A stretch of DNA of 64,000 nt from Diadophis punctatus similis (Eukaryota > Chordata > Lepidosauria > Squamata > Dipsadidae), in NCBI GenBank assembly GCA_023053685.1, contig JALIGW010000014.1, positions 18,950,308 to 19,014,307 on the forward strand, read 5' to 3'. Made by a program: the position numbers and the translations under genes. Numbering within the stretch: position 1 is the first letter of the stretch; each line of letters opens with the position of its first letter. The notes under the pieces are model-generated. The model searched no databases. It saw only the letters and a list, made by a program, of their open reading frames with translations, and was not told where the DNA came from. Shown here in pieces: positions 42,318 to 53,505 of the stretch.

Positions 42318-42515
42318 TTAAGAGGACCCAGATTGTTGGGGGCAATATAAATATACATTGCTTACTGGTGTAAACCGCTTAGAGAGTGCTTGCACTGTGA
42401 GGTGGCATATAAATCTCACAAATAAATAAATAATGAATAAATTAATAAATAATGAACAATGAATAAATAAATAAATAATAAATAAATAAATAAATAATAA
42501 ACAAATAAATAAATA
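42318..42515 (+). repeat. SINE 3' piece followed by (AAAT)n
   Basis: gacccagattgttgggggca and gtaaaccgcttagagag are the SINE 3' half; an aaat-rich tail with aatg variants follows to about 42515. Confidence 0.7.
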
Positions 42516-43562
42516 AACAAATAAACATCTGACTGACTTGGTGACCAACCATAATACTATAAAAATGGCACAAAGTAGCACAGAATACTAAAACTAGAAA
42601 TTTGAAAGCCTGTCTTGGGAAAATAAAGATTTTAACCTGGTTTTGCACATACCCATGCTAGCTAACTCTTCTTATATTGTGTGTTGTGTTGTATTTCATA
42701 ATTAAAGAATCACAACAGAGGTCTGATAATTAATAAGGACTCTTCTCATTTCAGAAGATGACAACATAGAAAATAACTATTTTCTATAGAAGAAAATTTA
42801 AAGAATTTAAAACTCAAGCAGGTTTTGGCAGGTAGAAATAAGCCTTTCAGGGTGACCAGAGACTTAAAAGTAAGATCTGGTATTTTGAATTATGAGTAAA
42901 AATGAAGTTTTTCAACTCTGGTTAGATGTGTCTTTGAAATCTTGTCCAAGCATCAATTTAACTGTTTTCATGCCAGCTAATACTTTCAAGTTGTCTTGTA
43001 TGAATTTTAAGCAATTTGAGTATCACCTTTAGAAGATAGAATTAAAAGGTACGTGAGCTTCTTTGAGACTAACGTATTATTCACAAAACAGATTTCATTT
43101 TATGATTATGCTCCCCCCCAACCATGTGTAATGTGAAATCAAACCAGGGGGCGAAAGGGAGTTGGAGTATGGTGTCAAATTTTATAACCCAAATTTATTG
43201 GGAGCTGTACTCCTACATTTTTAGAGCCATATTCTTAAAGCCCTACATTCCTCAGATGGACTTCCTTCCTTGTCTCATGTACTATTTAAAGTGAAAACAT
43301 TTTATCCCATCTTTTCTACATACAGCTGGATTTCTAATGTGTGTAGTTATGACAGTGGTAGAATGCTTCGCAGCACTACAGATTTTATTAGCATTTTTCT
43401 TATGTTGATTCACAGTAGATTTCACCAGGTCAAAAGCTCATTTTAGGGCTGAAGATCTTTTCCTAGTTTTGGAACACAATGTGATACATCTAACTAGTGT
43501 TACGAGACCTCTTTTCCATTTACATTTTGCTAAGTGTATTGGACAAAATGTTTCAACCTCAT
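42516..43562. other. Non-coding, no feature seen
   Basis: No repeat or gene recognised. Confidence 0.5.
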
Positions 43563-44158
43563 AGTAACAATACAGTCTTTGTTCAGTGACCATTCAAAGT
43601 TACGACAGTGCTGAATGAGGGAACTTATGACTGATCCTCGTGGTTGTGGCCATCGCAGCATCCCTGCAGTCACCTGATCCTGATTTGGATGCTTGGCAGA
43701 TGGCTCACAATTACGATGGTTGCATCACCCTGTGGTCACATGATCACCATTTGAAACCTTCATTGCCGGCTTCCAACAAGCTAAGGCAATGGGGAAGCCA
43801 GCAGGAAGTTGTGAATCACGATCATGTGATCGCAGGAGGCTGAAACCCTGCTGGATTTTCCTAATTATGACACCTGGAACTGCCAGAACTGCCATTGTAA
43901 GTCGGCACAGTCACGCTTAGCAATGGACATGCTGGTCCCACAATTGAGTGCAGAATTTATGTGGCTAAGCAAAACAGTTATTGAGTGATTTTACAACCTT
44001 TTCCCCATGATTAAGCGAATCATTACAGTTGTTAAGTGAATCACACACACATTAAGTGAATCCAGCCTCCCCTGTTCACTTTGCTTGTTAGAAGCCAGTT
44101 AGGAGGGTCAAAGATGGCAGTCACAAGACATCTGGATGCTGTAAATTGAGGACTAACT
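43563..44158. mobile_element. Two old CAGGTAGTCC-type MITE copies, fused
   Basis: The first (about 43563-43925) starts tacagtctttgttcagtgac; the second (about 43925-44158) starts gctggtcccacaattgagtg and ends attgaggactaactac. Both are more decayed than other copies, so they are probably among the oldest. Confidence 0.65.
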
Positions 44159-44526
44159 ACAACAAGTGTAGAAGTGCATAACAGGTGTGGAGACAGGGCA
44201 CAAAGTAGGAAAAAACTGCACATCCTAAAGGTGAATTGAGAAAGTGGTTTTGGCAGTAAGATCTCTTGGACATTTGTAGGCCTTTGGTACAAATTCAGTG
44301 TACTGGTGCGAATTGCACACATCAGTGTTTTCTGTTTGAATTCTTGGATGAAAATGATCAATTGCATAATAGAGATTTCTGTAAAACAAGGGAAACCTGT
44401 ACCTCCTTTTCCTTTGATTGAACATCACAATGTAAACTCTGAGTCCATCATTTCTTCCAGTTTCATGTTCAGCCCTGTCACCACTTCAGTTAAATGTTAT
44501 CAAGGTGAAAAGACAATTGAATGTTT
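44159..44526. other. Non-coding, no feature seen
   Basis: No repeat or gene recognised. Confidence 0.45.
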
Positions 44527-44570
44527 GGGTGAGGGTCCTTGGTGCTCTCTGAGCTTGCTTGTTTTCTTGC

Positions 44571-44606
44571 AGATGTTTCATTACCCTAACTAGGTAACAT
44601 CATCAG
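44571..44606 (-). ncRNA. Hammerhead-ribozyme-like core in Penelope terminus (minus strand)
   Basis: The inverted copy reads CTGATGA - TTACC/GGTAA stem - GAAACATC on the minus strand, with one difference from the plus-strand copy (GTC to ATC). Confidence 0.5.
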
Positions 44607-45411
44607 TGCCAGTAAGGAGTGTTGTTTGCTGTCAGTTTATATTCTGGTTTCTAGCCCGTCTGTGTGGGTTGGGGCGATCTTAAAGATTCTTTGGTTAGGC
44701 TGTTTACATCACGAATATCTCAGAAACCACAAATAGACTACTACAACCACATGGAATCAGCATAGCCCAGAAGCCAACTAAAGCCATTCAAAACATCTTA
44801 AGCAAACCAAAAGACCCAGCAACCCCAGAAGAAAAAACAGGAGTCATCTACAACATACAATATAAAAGTGCAACAACCACTATGTTGGACAAACAGGCAG
44901 AAGATTGGCAAAACATATCCATGAACACCAACTGGCAGAAGACATGACGAAAATTCTTCAATTTCACAACATATAGACAGATTTAACCATAGTTTCAATT
45001 GGGAAAATGTGACCATCCTAGACCAGGCCAAGTCCAAAAACGCCAGGAAATTTCTGGAAGCCTGGCGCTCTTGACAAATCAGCCATCAATAGACATATAG
45101 ACATTAACAACATCTATAGACTATGCAAAAGAGTCAATCAACCAGCCCAAAAGAGAACAAAAAGACTCCAGCACCTCTCCAGATTAGAATAATTCCGAGG
45201 TCAAAGTTAGACCAACAATCAAGGTTTGTTTGTTTGTTTGTTTGTTTATTTATTTATTTATTTGGTCGTTTTTAAGTAAGCAACACCCCAATCAAACTGC
45301 CATGAGCCATCAATAAAGGGCCCAACCAAAGAATCCCTAAGGCTGCCCCCACCTGCACAGACAGGCAAGCCACCAGAATTTAGACTGACAGCAAACCACT
45401 CCTTACTGGCA

Positions 45412-45446
45412 CTGATGATGTTACCTAGTTAGGGTAATGAAACGTC
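45412..45446 (+). ncRNA. Hammerhead-ribozyme-like core in Penelope terminus (plus strand)
   Basis: CTGATGA (45412-45418) is followed by a stem of TTACC/GGTAA around a short loop and then GAAACGTC (45439-45446). That order, CUGANGA - stem II - GAAA - stem III start, is the conserved hammerhead core, and hammerheads are known in Penelope-like element termini. Stem I and the cleavage site were not verified. Confidence 0.55.
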
Positions 45447-45655
45447 TACAAGAAAACAAGAAAGCGCAGAGAACACCTAGGACCCCTCATTTCAATCCTG
45501 AGCTACAAATATTCTCCTTTATTGGAATATTAGTGCATTGATGACCCTTCAGTTCATTTAGAGTGTTCATACAGTTCTTAAATAGACAAAAGCTAAACTT
45601 TGTAAATAGGAATAAATTCAAATGAACAAGCAGGCTAGAAATAAACCAACTAGTA

Positions 45656-46603
45656 CCGTATTTATCGGCGTATAACACGCAGTTTTAAAACTAAAATTAC
45701 AAGCCAAAACTCTACCTGCGTGTTATACGCCGGGTCCCAGCTGATTCACCGCTCTGGGGGCAGCTCAAAAACAGGCGGGCGCATCCCTGCTGTTCTCCGA
45801 CCAAGCGGCCGAAGGAGCCCTGGAGCCCTGACGCCGCCCTGCATCTCGGTCTCTTGGGGCTTGTCCGGCAGCCTGCTGGGAAGGCTGCGACGCAGGGAGG
45901 GAAGGAGCTGCTATTGCCGCTCCAGCATGTCTCTGTGGCTGCACCGGGGAGCCGCGTCCTTGTTAACAATGGAGAAGCTGCGCGGAGCAGAGGCGCCTGG
46001 CGAGCGAGGCGAGTGGCTGCATCGGCGGCAGGCTCCTGCCCGCGTCTCCCGCCCGCCCGCCCGCCTCTTGCCTTAGCATTTAAAAGAATGAGGGGCGGGC
46101 GGGAGACGCGGGCAGGAGCCTGCCGCCGATGCAGCCACTCGCCTCGCTCGCCAGGCGCCTCGCTCCGCGCAGCTTCTCCATTGTTAACAAGGACGCGGCT
46201 CCCCGGTGCAGCCACAGAGACATGCCGGAGCGGCAATAGCAGCTCCTTCCCTCCCTGCGTCGCAGCCTTCCCAGCAGGCTGCCGGACAAGCCCCAAGAGA
46301 CCGAGATGCAGGGCGGCGTCAGGGTTCCAGGGCTCCTTCGGCCGCTTGGCCGGAGAACAGGGATGCTGCCACGGTCGGGGACTCAGTCGGGTGGCTGCAG
46401 CCCCGTGGGAGACGGCAACAGAGGTTCCTTCTTTCTCCTACAGGGAGAAAGACAGAAGGAAGGAAGGAAGGAAGGAAGGAAGGAAGGAAGGAAGGAAGGA
46501 AGGAAGGAAGGAAGGAAGGAAGGAAGGAGAAAGAAGAAGAAAGAAGACAGACGGACAGAAAGAAAGAAAGAAAGAAAGAAAGAAAGGAAAGAGAGAGAGA
46601 GAG

Positions 46604-46654
<51 letters not shown>

Positions 46655-46958
46655 AAAGTTAGGAAGGAAGACAGACAGAAAGAAAGAAAAAGAAAGAAAG
46701 ACAGAAAGAAAGAAAGAAAGAAAGAAAAGAAAGAAAGAAAGAGAAAAAGAAAGAAGTTAGAAAGGAAGGAAGAAAGAAAGAAAAAGAAAGATGTTAGGAA
46801 GGAGGGAAGACAGACAGAAAGAAAAAGAGATGTTAGGAAGGAAGGAAAGAAGAAGAAAGAAGACAGAAAGAAAGAAGTTAGGAAGGAAGACAGACAGACA
46901 GAAAAAAAAGAAAGAAAGAAAGACAGACAGAAAGAAAGAAAGAAGGAAAAAACAAACA

Positions 46959-47019
<61 letters not shown>

Positions 47020-47331
47020 GTTAGGAAGGAAGAAAGACAGAAAGAAAAAGAAAGATGGTAGGAAAGTGAAGATGAAGAATTTTTTGGTTTCCCAGAAAGC
47101 AATTCTGATTAAGTTTTTTTCATTCAAAGTGGTGCTTTTTCATTTCATATTTGCCTTATAAGAGGAGTTAATGTTATAATTCATGTTATAATGTTATAAA
47201 TATGAATCCAACATTAAGTTCAGACATTCCAAGTCATTTATTTTTAATAAAAAAAATTTTTACTCAAATTTTATTGTTAAAATGGGGGTGCGTGTTATAC
47301 GCCGGTGCATGTTATACACCGATAAATACGG
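45656..47331. mobile_element. Foldback element with ~275-bp inverted arms and GAAA tract
   Basis: Ends ccgtatttatcggcgtataa and the complement of ccgtatttatcggtgtataa are flanked by TA (45654-45655, 47332-47333). Inside, left arm about 45784-46068 and right arm about 46091-46366 are almost perfect reverse complements separated by ~22 bp. They are GC-rich (gcatccctgctgttctccg to its complement). A 620-bp GAAG/GAAA tract and ~270 bp of A/T-rich sequence follow. The same peptide can be read from both strands because of the palindrome, so it is not evidence of a gene. Confidence 0.85.
46441..47062 (+). repeat. (GAAG)n/(GAAA)n microsatellite, ~620 bp
   Basis: Starts as pure gaag units, then gaaa with interspersed agacagacag and ttagg units, recurring as gaaagatgttaggaagga several times. 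So part of it is a higher-order repeat. Confidence 0.95.
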
Positions 47332-47333
47332 TA

Positions 47334-47693
47334 AGTCATATTTGATTGAAGGTAAGATAATGGCTTTTCTCCTTTCAAGAAAGTCTCTCCTTTATACATT
47401 TGTGCCTGGATCTTTCGGCATTTTGGAGCATTTTGGGTGACTTAGTGTGCATTGGCAGTTTATACAAAATGTATTAAAGCTTCTTTGATGTCTCCTTTGC
47501 TTTCTGTGAACTCAGGCAAACAGCAAATGGCAATTTGCTTTACAAGCATTACTTGGTATCCTGCCAAAATTTGGTGGCTGTGGGCAGATTCTTGTCCAGG
47601 ATCTTTTCCAGTTTTGATTTTTGCCATCTTGAGATAGAGATACCGGTAATAGATGCTGCTCTACGAAATGTCCAAGCGTGATGTATTGAATTA
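47334..47693. other. Non-coding, no feature seen
   Basis: No repeat or gene recognised. Confidence 0.45.
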
Positions 47694-48107
47694 CAGATAG
47701 TCCTCAACTTATGACTGGTCGCTTAGCAACCTTTTGAAATTATAACAGACAACCAAAAGTAAGTTATGACCCAGTTTCGAAGTTCTGATGTCACACACAC
47801 ACTCCGTGATCATGTGCCGGCATTTTTGGTGCTTGGCATCCAGCCCTCATTGACAGCCAATTGTAGTCCTCTGTGGTCACATGACCGTGATTTACGAAAC
47901 CAGCATTTACTTCTGGTTTATGGTGATATAGAACAGAGTCCTGTAGTGAACAATGGGTTCTCTTCACAACTGCCATATTCACTTAATGACTGCCACAAAA
48001 CAGGTCGTAAAATTGTGTTCAGTCATGTGGCGATCTGCTTTACAACCATCATGACTTATGACCGTAATTTCAGGGCTCAATTGCTGTCCTAACTCGAGGA
48101 CTATCCA
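47694..48107 (-). mobile_element. CAGGTAGTCC MITE, diverged
   Basis: Starts cagatagtcctcaacttatg after TA and ends ctcgaggactatcca. Confidence 0.75.
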
Positions 48108-49013
48108 TAGGACCAATGCTTTGATTTAGTGTATAGAATCTTTCTCTGTGTCTAATATTGCTAACACTTCTCTTGCCCTACATTCTATTATTTTTGTATT
48201 CCTCCCACACTGTGTCAGTAAATACAAGCTGCTTTGTTTGAATTCTTCCTCTTGAACTTTTTCTAAACTTCTATTGCAGCTGCTTTCCTGTGTAACCTGA
48301 CGCACAAAATACCTACCAAGATCCTTACAGCAGATAAATTTAGGTGGCTGAACAGAAATGCATAGGCTTTAAGCACTGGAGAAAGAGTTATCTATAACTT
48401 AGTGCTTAGGTTTAATTATTCAGAAAAGTAAATTGCTTATAGATTTGAGGCTAGGGAAGTTATTTTTCAGCTAAGGAGGCCATGAATGAAAAAGAATAAA
48501 GATCAGTACTCACACTTCCTACACCTGTATAGTATTTGATAATTCTAATATTTACATAACCATATCTGTGTTGTGTTTTTGCATTATTATTTCTTAGAAT
48601 ATTGTTGCATTGTATTGTTGGTTGTCTCTGTGATGCTGTTTCGTGATAATTGAAATGATGGTGAAACTCATTGTCTCAAAAGGTTTGTTAGGATACAAGC
48701 CATGCACTTATATTACGAGTGCTTTAATACATACATACACACATAGACACATATATAATGATAATGAAGTTACATTAATGAAGTTGTTGCCATCTTTATA
48801 AACCTGTGAAAGGCTGCTCAGAGTCTTCAGAATATGGATGGCTGATAACAGGGCTGGGGAGCTTAGATTCACCTGCTAAGCTGCCTCTTGGCTCTCATTT
48901 TGGCCAGAGATGATGGCATTGTGAGCTTTGAACTCAGTGGCAGAAAAATGGCAGTGAATCCATGCTGGTATGGATGCAGAAAGCTGGCTCAGAGTTATAG
49001 ATGAGAAGCAATA
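48108..49013. other. Non-coding, no feature seen
   Basis: No repeat or gene recognised. Confidence 0.5.
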
Positions 49014-49034
49014 CAGGTAGTCCTCGACTTACAA
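49014..49034 (+). repeat. Terminus of a CAGGTAGTCC MITE
   Basis: caggtagtcctcgacttaca occurs alone about 60 bp left of the DIRS element; the rest of the MITE is missing. Confidence 0.7.
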
Positions 49035-49923
49035 CAATAGACAAGGGAACCGTTTCAGGAGTGAGATCACGCCATTGCAAATCCCTCTCTCGGGAAATTC
49101 CAGATTCTCCCTCCTCTGAGGAGCCAGCAGTCAGGATGGGTTTGTCTCCGCCCACTAGCAGTGAGGACTGAGTTTCTTTTAAATATCTGGATCCGCCTCC
49201 TGGACCCTAGTTCTAACTCGGTCCTCAGCAGAATAGGACACGGCGAACAAAGCTCTCCCGACTGCTGGTTCCAACGGTTTTTCCCCACTCCTAAATTCAA
49301 CGTTTCAAGATTCTTCTTCAACTTCTGCAAGTCTTTGAGTTGTGAGTAGTAGGTGGGCGCTAGAGTCCGTGGCATAGATGCAGCGGCTTCTGCCCAGTCT
49401 GCCACGTGGGGGGTAGGGCCCTCGGCCTCCCCCACCTCAAAATACGAGCACTCCGAAAAGTGCCTCGGCTCGGCCATCCTCATCAGCTGTTTGGCGCTCC
49501 GAGCAGAGCACCTGCCGTTCGAGCTAAGGCTCCGGCTTGGCCGCAAGGGAAGAACCCTCCTGCCGCTCTCTCGCCCACCGCACCTCCCTTTCGGCATGAA
49601 AGTTCCCGGGGGAAGTTTCTTTTGGCGTGGGAGAGGCTTTCCTTTTATTTACGGCCGAGCAGGGAGCCTCTCAAGAGTCACCTAGCGCTCCCCTGTTCAT
49701 TGGCAAAAGTTTCCTGGTGCCAAATCCCGGAGCGTTATTTTTCTTAAGGCTCGTTAATTACCACACGACTCAGGGGCAACTCCTCCAGGCCCTAATTGCA
49801 CCTCCCAGATGGAGAGATTGGAGTTCAAGGCCTACTTAGGCCTCTCCCCCCCACAGTGCATAGTCTCTAGTTTGTTTGAGGCCCTGGTTTAATATACAGT
49901 CAGTCTCCAATTGCAAATTCTCA

Positions 49924-50750
49924 ATGGCAGATAGGGGCCTTTCTCTCAGCTCCAAGCCTGGGGATAAACGTAGCAAGAAATCAAACAGGCCCAATGAGGA
50001 CGAAATAGCAGGCCCCTCCAAGGCCGTTACCAGAGCAGAAGAGCGCAGAGACCGCACCTTACAGAGGCTGCATGAGAAGGCAGCTAAGGCGAATAAATCT
50101 AGGCCTACTCAGTAGCAATAGACATGTCTTTATCGCTTGACACAACTGTGGTTTCTCCGGTGGCTGCTAATTTATGAGGTCCAGGGGGCCTTGGATTTTC
50201 TCCTGCTCCCCTTCCCCCAAGTAAGGCCACACCCACCCGGAGCCAGTCTGACCAAGATCAGCCCCTTAATCAGGATATTCCTTCTGAGGCACCTCGGGCC
50301 TCCCCTGCTTGGGAAATGGTAGTTCCCATTTCCAGGCCTCAAACTGAGCAACCAGGAACCTCGCTTCCTCCAGCCATGCCCTTTGATCAATCTGCCATAC
50401 AGCAGTGGATAGTCAGTGCAGTTCAGTCTAGTATCACTGCGAACCTTCAGTCCCTGGCTGCTTCTCTGCCAGGACAAAGGTCAGGGCGCTCTACCCCCCA
50501 GCTTAACACACAACCGAGTACTAGCGCTGGGTTAATTGATGAAGACCATCTGTCCAATGTGTCTGAAGAAGACAATCTAGACGACATACCAGAGGTGGAA
50601 GAGGAAACCTATGGCCACCACTCCGATGATGAGCTTCCTGCCCCATCCCAGCCTCCCTCTTCGTCTCTCTTTCCTCCAGGGCTATACAAATCTCTTCTTA
50701 TGAAGGCTAGGGCTGCTGCTGGTCTAGCCGCACCTACCACTATTCCGACC
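49924..50750 (+). pseudogene. DIRS gag-like ORF1 remnant
   Basis: Starts MADRGLSLSSKPGDKRSKKS (49924) and is broken after about 50115. It continues in another frame from about 50316 with QQWIVSAVQSSITANLQSLA, acidic EEDNLDDIPEVEEET and PGLYKSLLMKARAAAGL. Low-complexity Pro/Ser and acidic stretches fit DIRS ORF1. It ends at about 50750, where the deletion joins it to RNase H. Confidence 0.65.
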
Positions 50751-50754
50751 TCAG

Positions 50755-51190
50755 CCATCCGTCATAGTCACAACAGACACCAGTCTCACTGGATGGGGGA
50801 CTCACTGCGAAGCTCTCATGGCCCAAGGCCAATGGTCAAGGGAACAAGCCAGGTGCTCCATCAACTGGCTCGAGCTGTATGTGGTCTCCCTGGCCCTCAA
50901 GCAGTTCCTTCATCTGGTAGCGGGTTGCCATGTGTTGATTCTGACTGACAACATCACCACAAAGGCGCATATCAACCACCAAGGGGGCACCCGTTCCAGA
51001 ACCCTGATGACTGAGGAGCTGAAGCTGGGCCTGTGGGCGGAGCGTCACCTCACTCTGACCTCGGAACACATCTCCAGGGTCACCAATGTCCAGGTGGACT
51101 GGCTGAGCCGATCAACGGTGGACCAAGCCGAGTGGCGTCTGGATCCGTCGGTAGTCCGCTCCCTCTCAACCAGGTTCGGCCCTCCTCTGG
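50755..51190 (+). pseudogene. DIRS RNase H domain remnant
   Basis: Reading VTTDTSLTGWG, then QWSREQARCSINWLELYVVS (around 50835-50890), ILTDNITTKAHINHQGGTRS and VDWLSRS. The acidic residues of RNase H (D in TTDTS, E in NWLELY, D in LTDN) are visible. The reverse transcriptase that should precede it is missing altogether. Confidence 0.8.
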
Positions 51191-51280
51191 TGGACCTCTT
51201 TTCACACCAGAGAATGCCCAGTTCCCGAGGTACTTCACACATTACCGGGCTCGGAACTTGGAGGGGATCGACGCGCTCTG

Positions 51281-52585
51281 ATGCAGCTGGCCTCAGGGAC
51301 TACTCTATGTCTTCCCTCCCATGCCCATCCTTCCTCAGGTGCTCCAGAAGCTGATTCAGGAGAGGGCGGAACTAATCTTACTTGCTCCATTCTGGCCCCG
51401 GCAACCCTGGTTTGCCGAGCTCAGGGATCTCTCGATAGAGGATCCTTGGCAGCTACCCATTTTTCCAACTCTTCTCAGCCAGGGATCCCTCTTCCATCCG
51501 GACCCCCGGTGGTGCCGACTGACCACCTGGCGATTGAGCGGGGCACTCTGAGCAGCCAGAACTATGATCCAGACGTGATCTTTTACACCCAAGCGTCACG
51601 TCGACTGTCAACGGAACGGATCTATTCGGCCACATGTCGAGCCTTCTGCGCCTGGTGTGCCTCACAAGGTCTATCACCATTCAACTTTCCATTGCCCATG
51701 GTCCTACGATTTCTCAAATGGGGCCTAGACAAGGGACTTTCGCCCAACACTCTATGTCGCCAGGTGTCCGCTCTCTCATCAGTCCTCTCGTGCGGCCATT
51801 GGGATTCTCTCTCTCACATCCCTACTGTACATCGGTTCTTGAAAGGGGTCACGAACTGTCGGCCGCCAGTGATCCACAGGTATCCCACCTGGGATCTTCC
51901 CAAGGTCCTCCAGTCTCTTACGGGAGCCCCGTACGAACCTCTGAGGGGGGCATCCCTTCGACACCTCTCACTCAAGGTCACATTCCTCCTCGCCATTACC
52001 TCTGCTCGTAGAATCTCCGAGCTTGCCACGTTATCGGTGCGAGATGACCGATGCATCTTCCATCAGGATCAGGTCATACTGAGGCTGGACCCGACTTTCA
52101 TCCCGAAGGTCAATTCAACTTTCCACTGATCTCAAGAATTGGTACTACCCTCCTTCTGCGCCTGGCCATCCCATCCCTCCAAACGATTATGGCACACCTT
52201 GGACGTACGCCGCGGCTTGCGAATTTACATCAAGCGCACGAGACCTTTTAGGAGGACGGAGGCCCTCCTTGTCACCTTTCTACCCCAATCGATGGGTCTC
52301 AAGGCCTCTCTGACGACCATCCGCTGCTGGATCAGGGGCACAATTGCGAAGGCCTACGACCTAGCCTTCCTACCGCGCCCCGGGGGCATCAAGGCACATT
52401 CTACTCATAGCGCGGCCACCACTGCAGCCTGGTCAACACAGTGCCCCCTGGAAGATCTATGCCGGGCCGCGACTTGGGCCTCCCCAACCCAATTCATTCG
52501 GCATTACAGGATAGACAAGTATGCGTTGGCTGACGCTGCCTTCGGCCGGCGAGTATTGCAGAGAGTGGTCGATGACAGGTCCTAA
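51281..52585 (+). pseudogene. DIRS tyrosine recombinase, one stop and a mutated catalytic Arg
   Basis: One frame covers the whole domain. It holds SAERIYSATCRAFCAWC-like N-terminal SAM fold (about 51600), LRHLSLKVTFLLAITSARRI (about 51950, catalytic Arg I) and GIKAHSTHSAATTAAW (about 52385, box II). It ends with RHYRIDKYALADAAFGRRV (about 52500, catalytic Tyr). An in-frame TGA at 52127-52129 splits it. In box II the expected HxxR reads HSTH, so the second catalytic Arg is His. Confidence 0.82.
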
Positions 52586-53192
52586 CTCCCGAGGGATCCC
52601 ACCCACTGGGACTCAGCTTTGGTATGTCCCATCCTGACTTCTGGCTCCTCAGAGGATGGAGAATGAGCGTTGCCTTACCTGATACGCTCTTTCTCATCAG
52701 GAGGAGCCAGCAGTCAGTTCCTCCCCAGTTTCCATTCCTTGATTCTTGGGCCCTCGGAGCTAGTTTTCTTCACTCATCGACTCCAGTATATACACTCCCA
52801 ATGTTTCATCCATGTTTACCATCAATTTGCTGCACCTTCGTTCTCTGCTGCGTCATTCCCTTCTACGTCGTCTGACTGGGAATACTACTCTCACCGTTTT
52901 TCTGATCTTGTTCAACAACACGTCCGACTTACGAACCAGTCAACACACAGTCGGGATGAGACCTTTTTATTGGCTAGCCTTGCCTTTGTTCGCCGCATCG
53001 AGTCTTAGCTTCGGATTCGTCAGAACTGGGGTCCAGGAGGCGGATCCAGATATTTAAAAGAAACTCAGTCCTCACTGCTAGTGGGCGGAGACAAACCCAT
53101 CCTGACTGCTGGCTCCTCCTGATGAGAAAGAGCGTATCAGGTAAGGCAACGCTCATTTTCTTGCATTGTGCACCTTCTGTTATGCCTTACAG

Positions 53193-53500
53193 CAGTGGTT
53201 CCCAACCTTCCTAATGCCGTGACCCATGCCCCACCCCCGCGCCCCCACCGTGACCCACCCCGCCGCCGCCATTTGGGTTCTTTTACCCTCTGCACATGCG
53301 CAAAGCGTGCTGCACATGTGCAGAAGGTAAAATAACCCAAATGGTGGCAGCGGGGTGGAGCGCGGTGGGGGTGCAGGTTGTGGGGCGCGATATGGCCAGG
53401 CTTGTGGCAGTGGGGGGGGAGCTGAGGATGCCGGGGCGACCCCTGGGAAATGGTCGTTCGACCCCCAAAGGGGTCCCGACCCCCAGGTTGGGAACTGCTG
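53193..53500. mobile_element. SPIN-like hAT MITE
   Basis: Left end cagtggttcccaaccttcct and right end caaaggggtcccgaccccca...gggaactgctg match my memory of the SPIN hAT family termini. An exact 8-bp duplication ccttacag (53185-53192, 53501-53508) flanks the 308-bp copy. Its interior is a GC-rich palindrome (ttttaccctctgcacatgcg and complement), unlike the original SPIN interior. Confidence 0.85.
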
Positions 53501-53505
53501 CCTTA

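Larger units (their letters stand above)
44527..45485 (+). mobile_element. Penelope-like element remnant with inverted terminal segments
   Basis: The ends carry the same ~60-bp sequence in inverse orientation (agatgtttcattaccctaac at 44571, its complement at about 45424-45443), as Penelope pLTR fragments often do. Between them 44700-45180 encodes the protein C-terminus: IYNIQ and YVGQTGRRLAKHIHEHQ, the GIY-YIG endonuclease of Penelope-like elements, with frameshifts. The RT is lost. A (TTTG)n/(TTTA)n run is at 45222-45262. Confidence 0.8.
49096..53158 (+). mobile_element. DIRS-type tyrosine-recombinase retrotransposon, RT deleted
   Basis: Inverted terminal repeats of about 110 bp are present (gcagtcaggatgggtttgtc ... 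ctggatccgcctcctgg on the left, complement at 53030-53118). An internal region at about 52625-52720 carries complements of both outer ends joined together (tggctcctcagaggatgg, then tgcgttgcc-type gagcgttgccttacctgata). That internal complementary region is the hallmark of DIRS elements, which replicate through a circle and insert by recombination without a target duplication. It holds gag-like, RNase H and recombinase sequences. Confidence 0.85.

Noticed and set aside
45854..47161. 435-codon open frame rich in Lys/Arg/Glu
   Set aside because: Its second half is the GAAA/GAAG microsatellite and its first half lies in a palindrome that reads the same peptide on both strands. There is no conserved domain.
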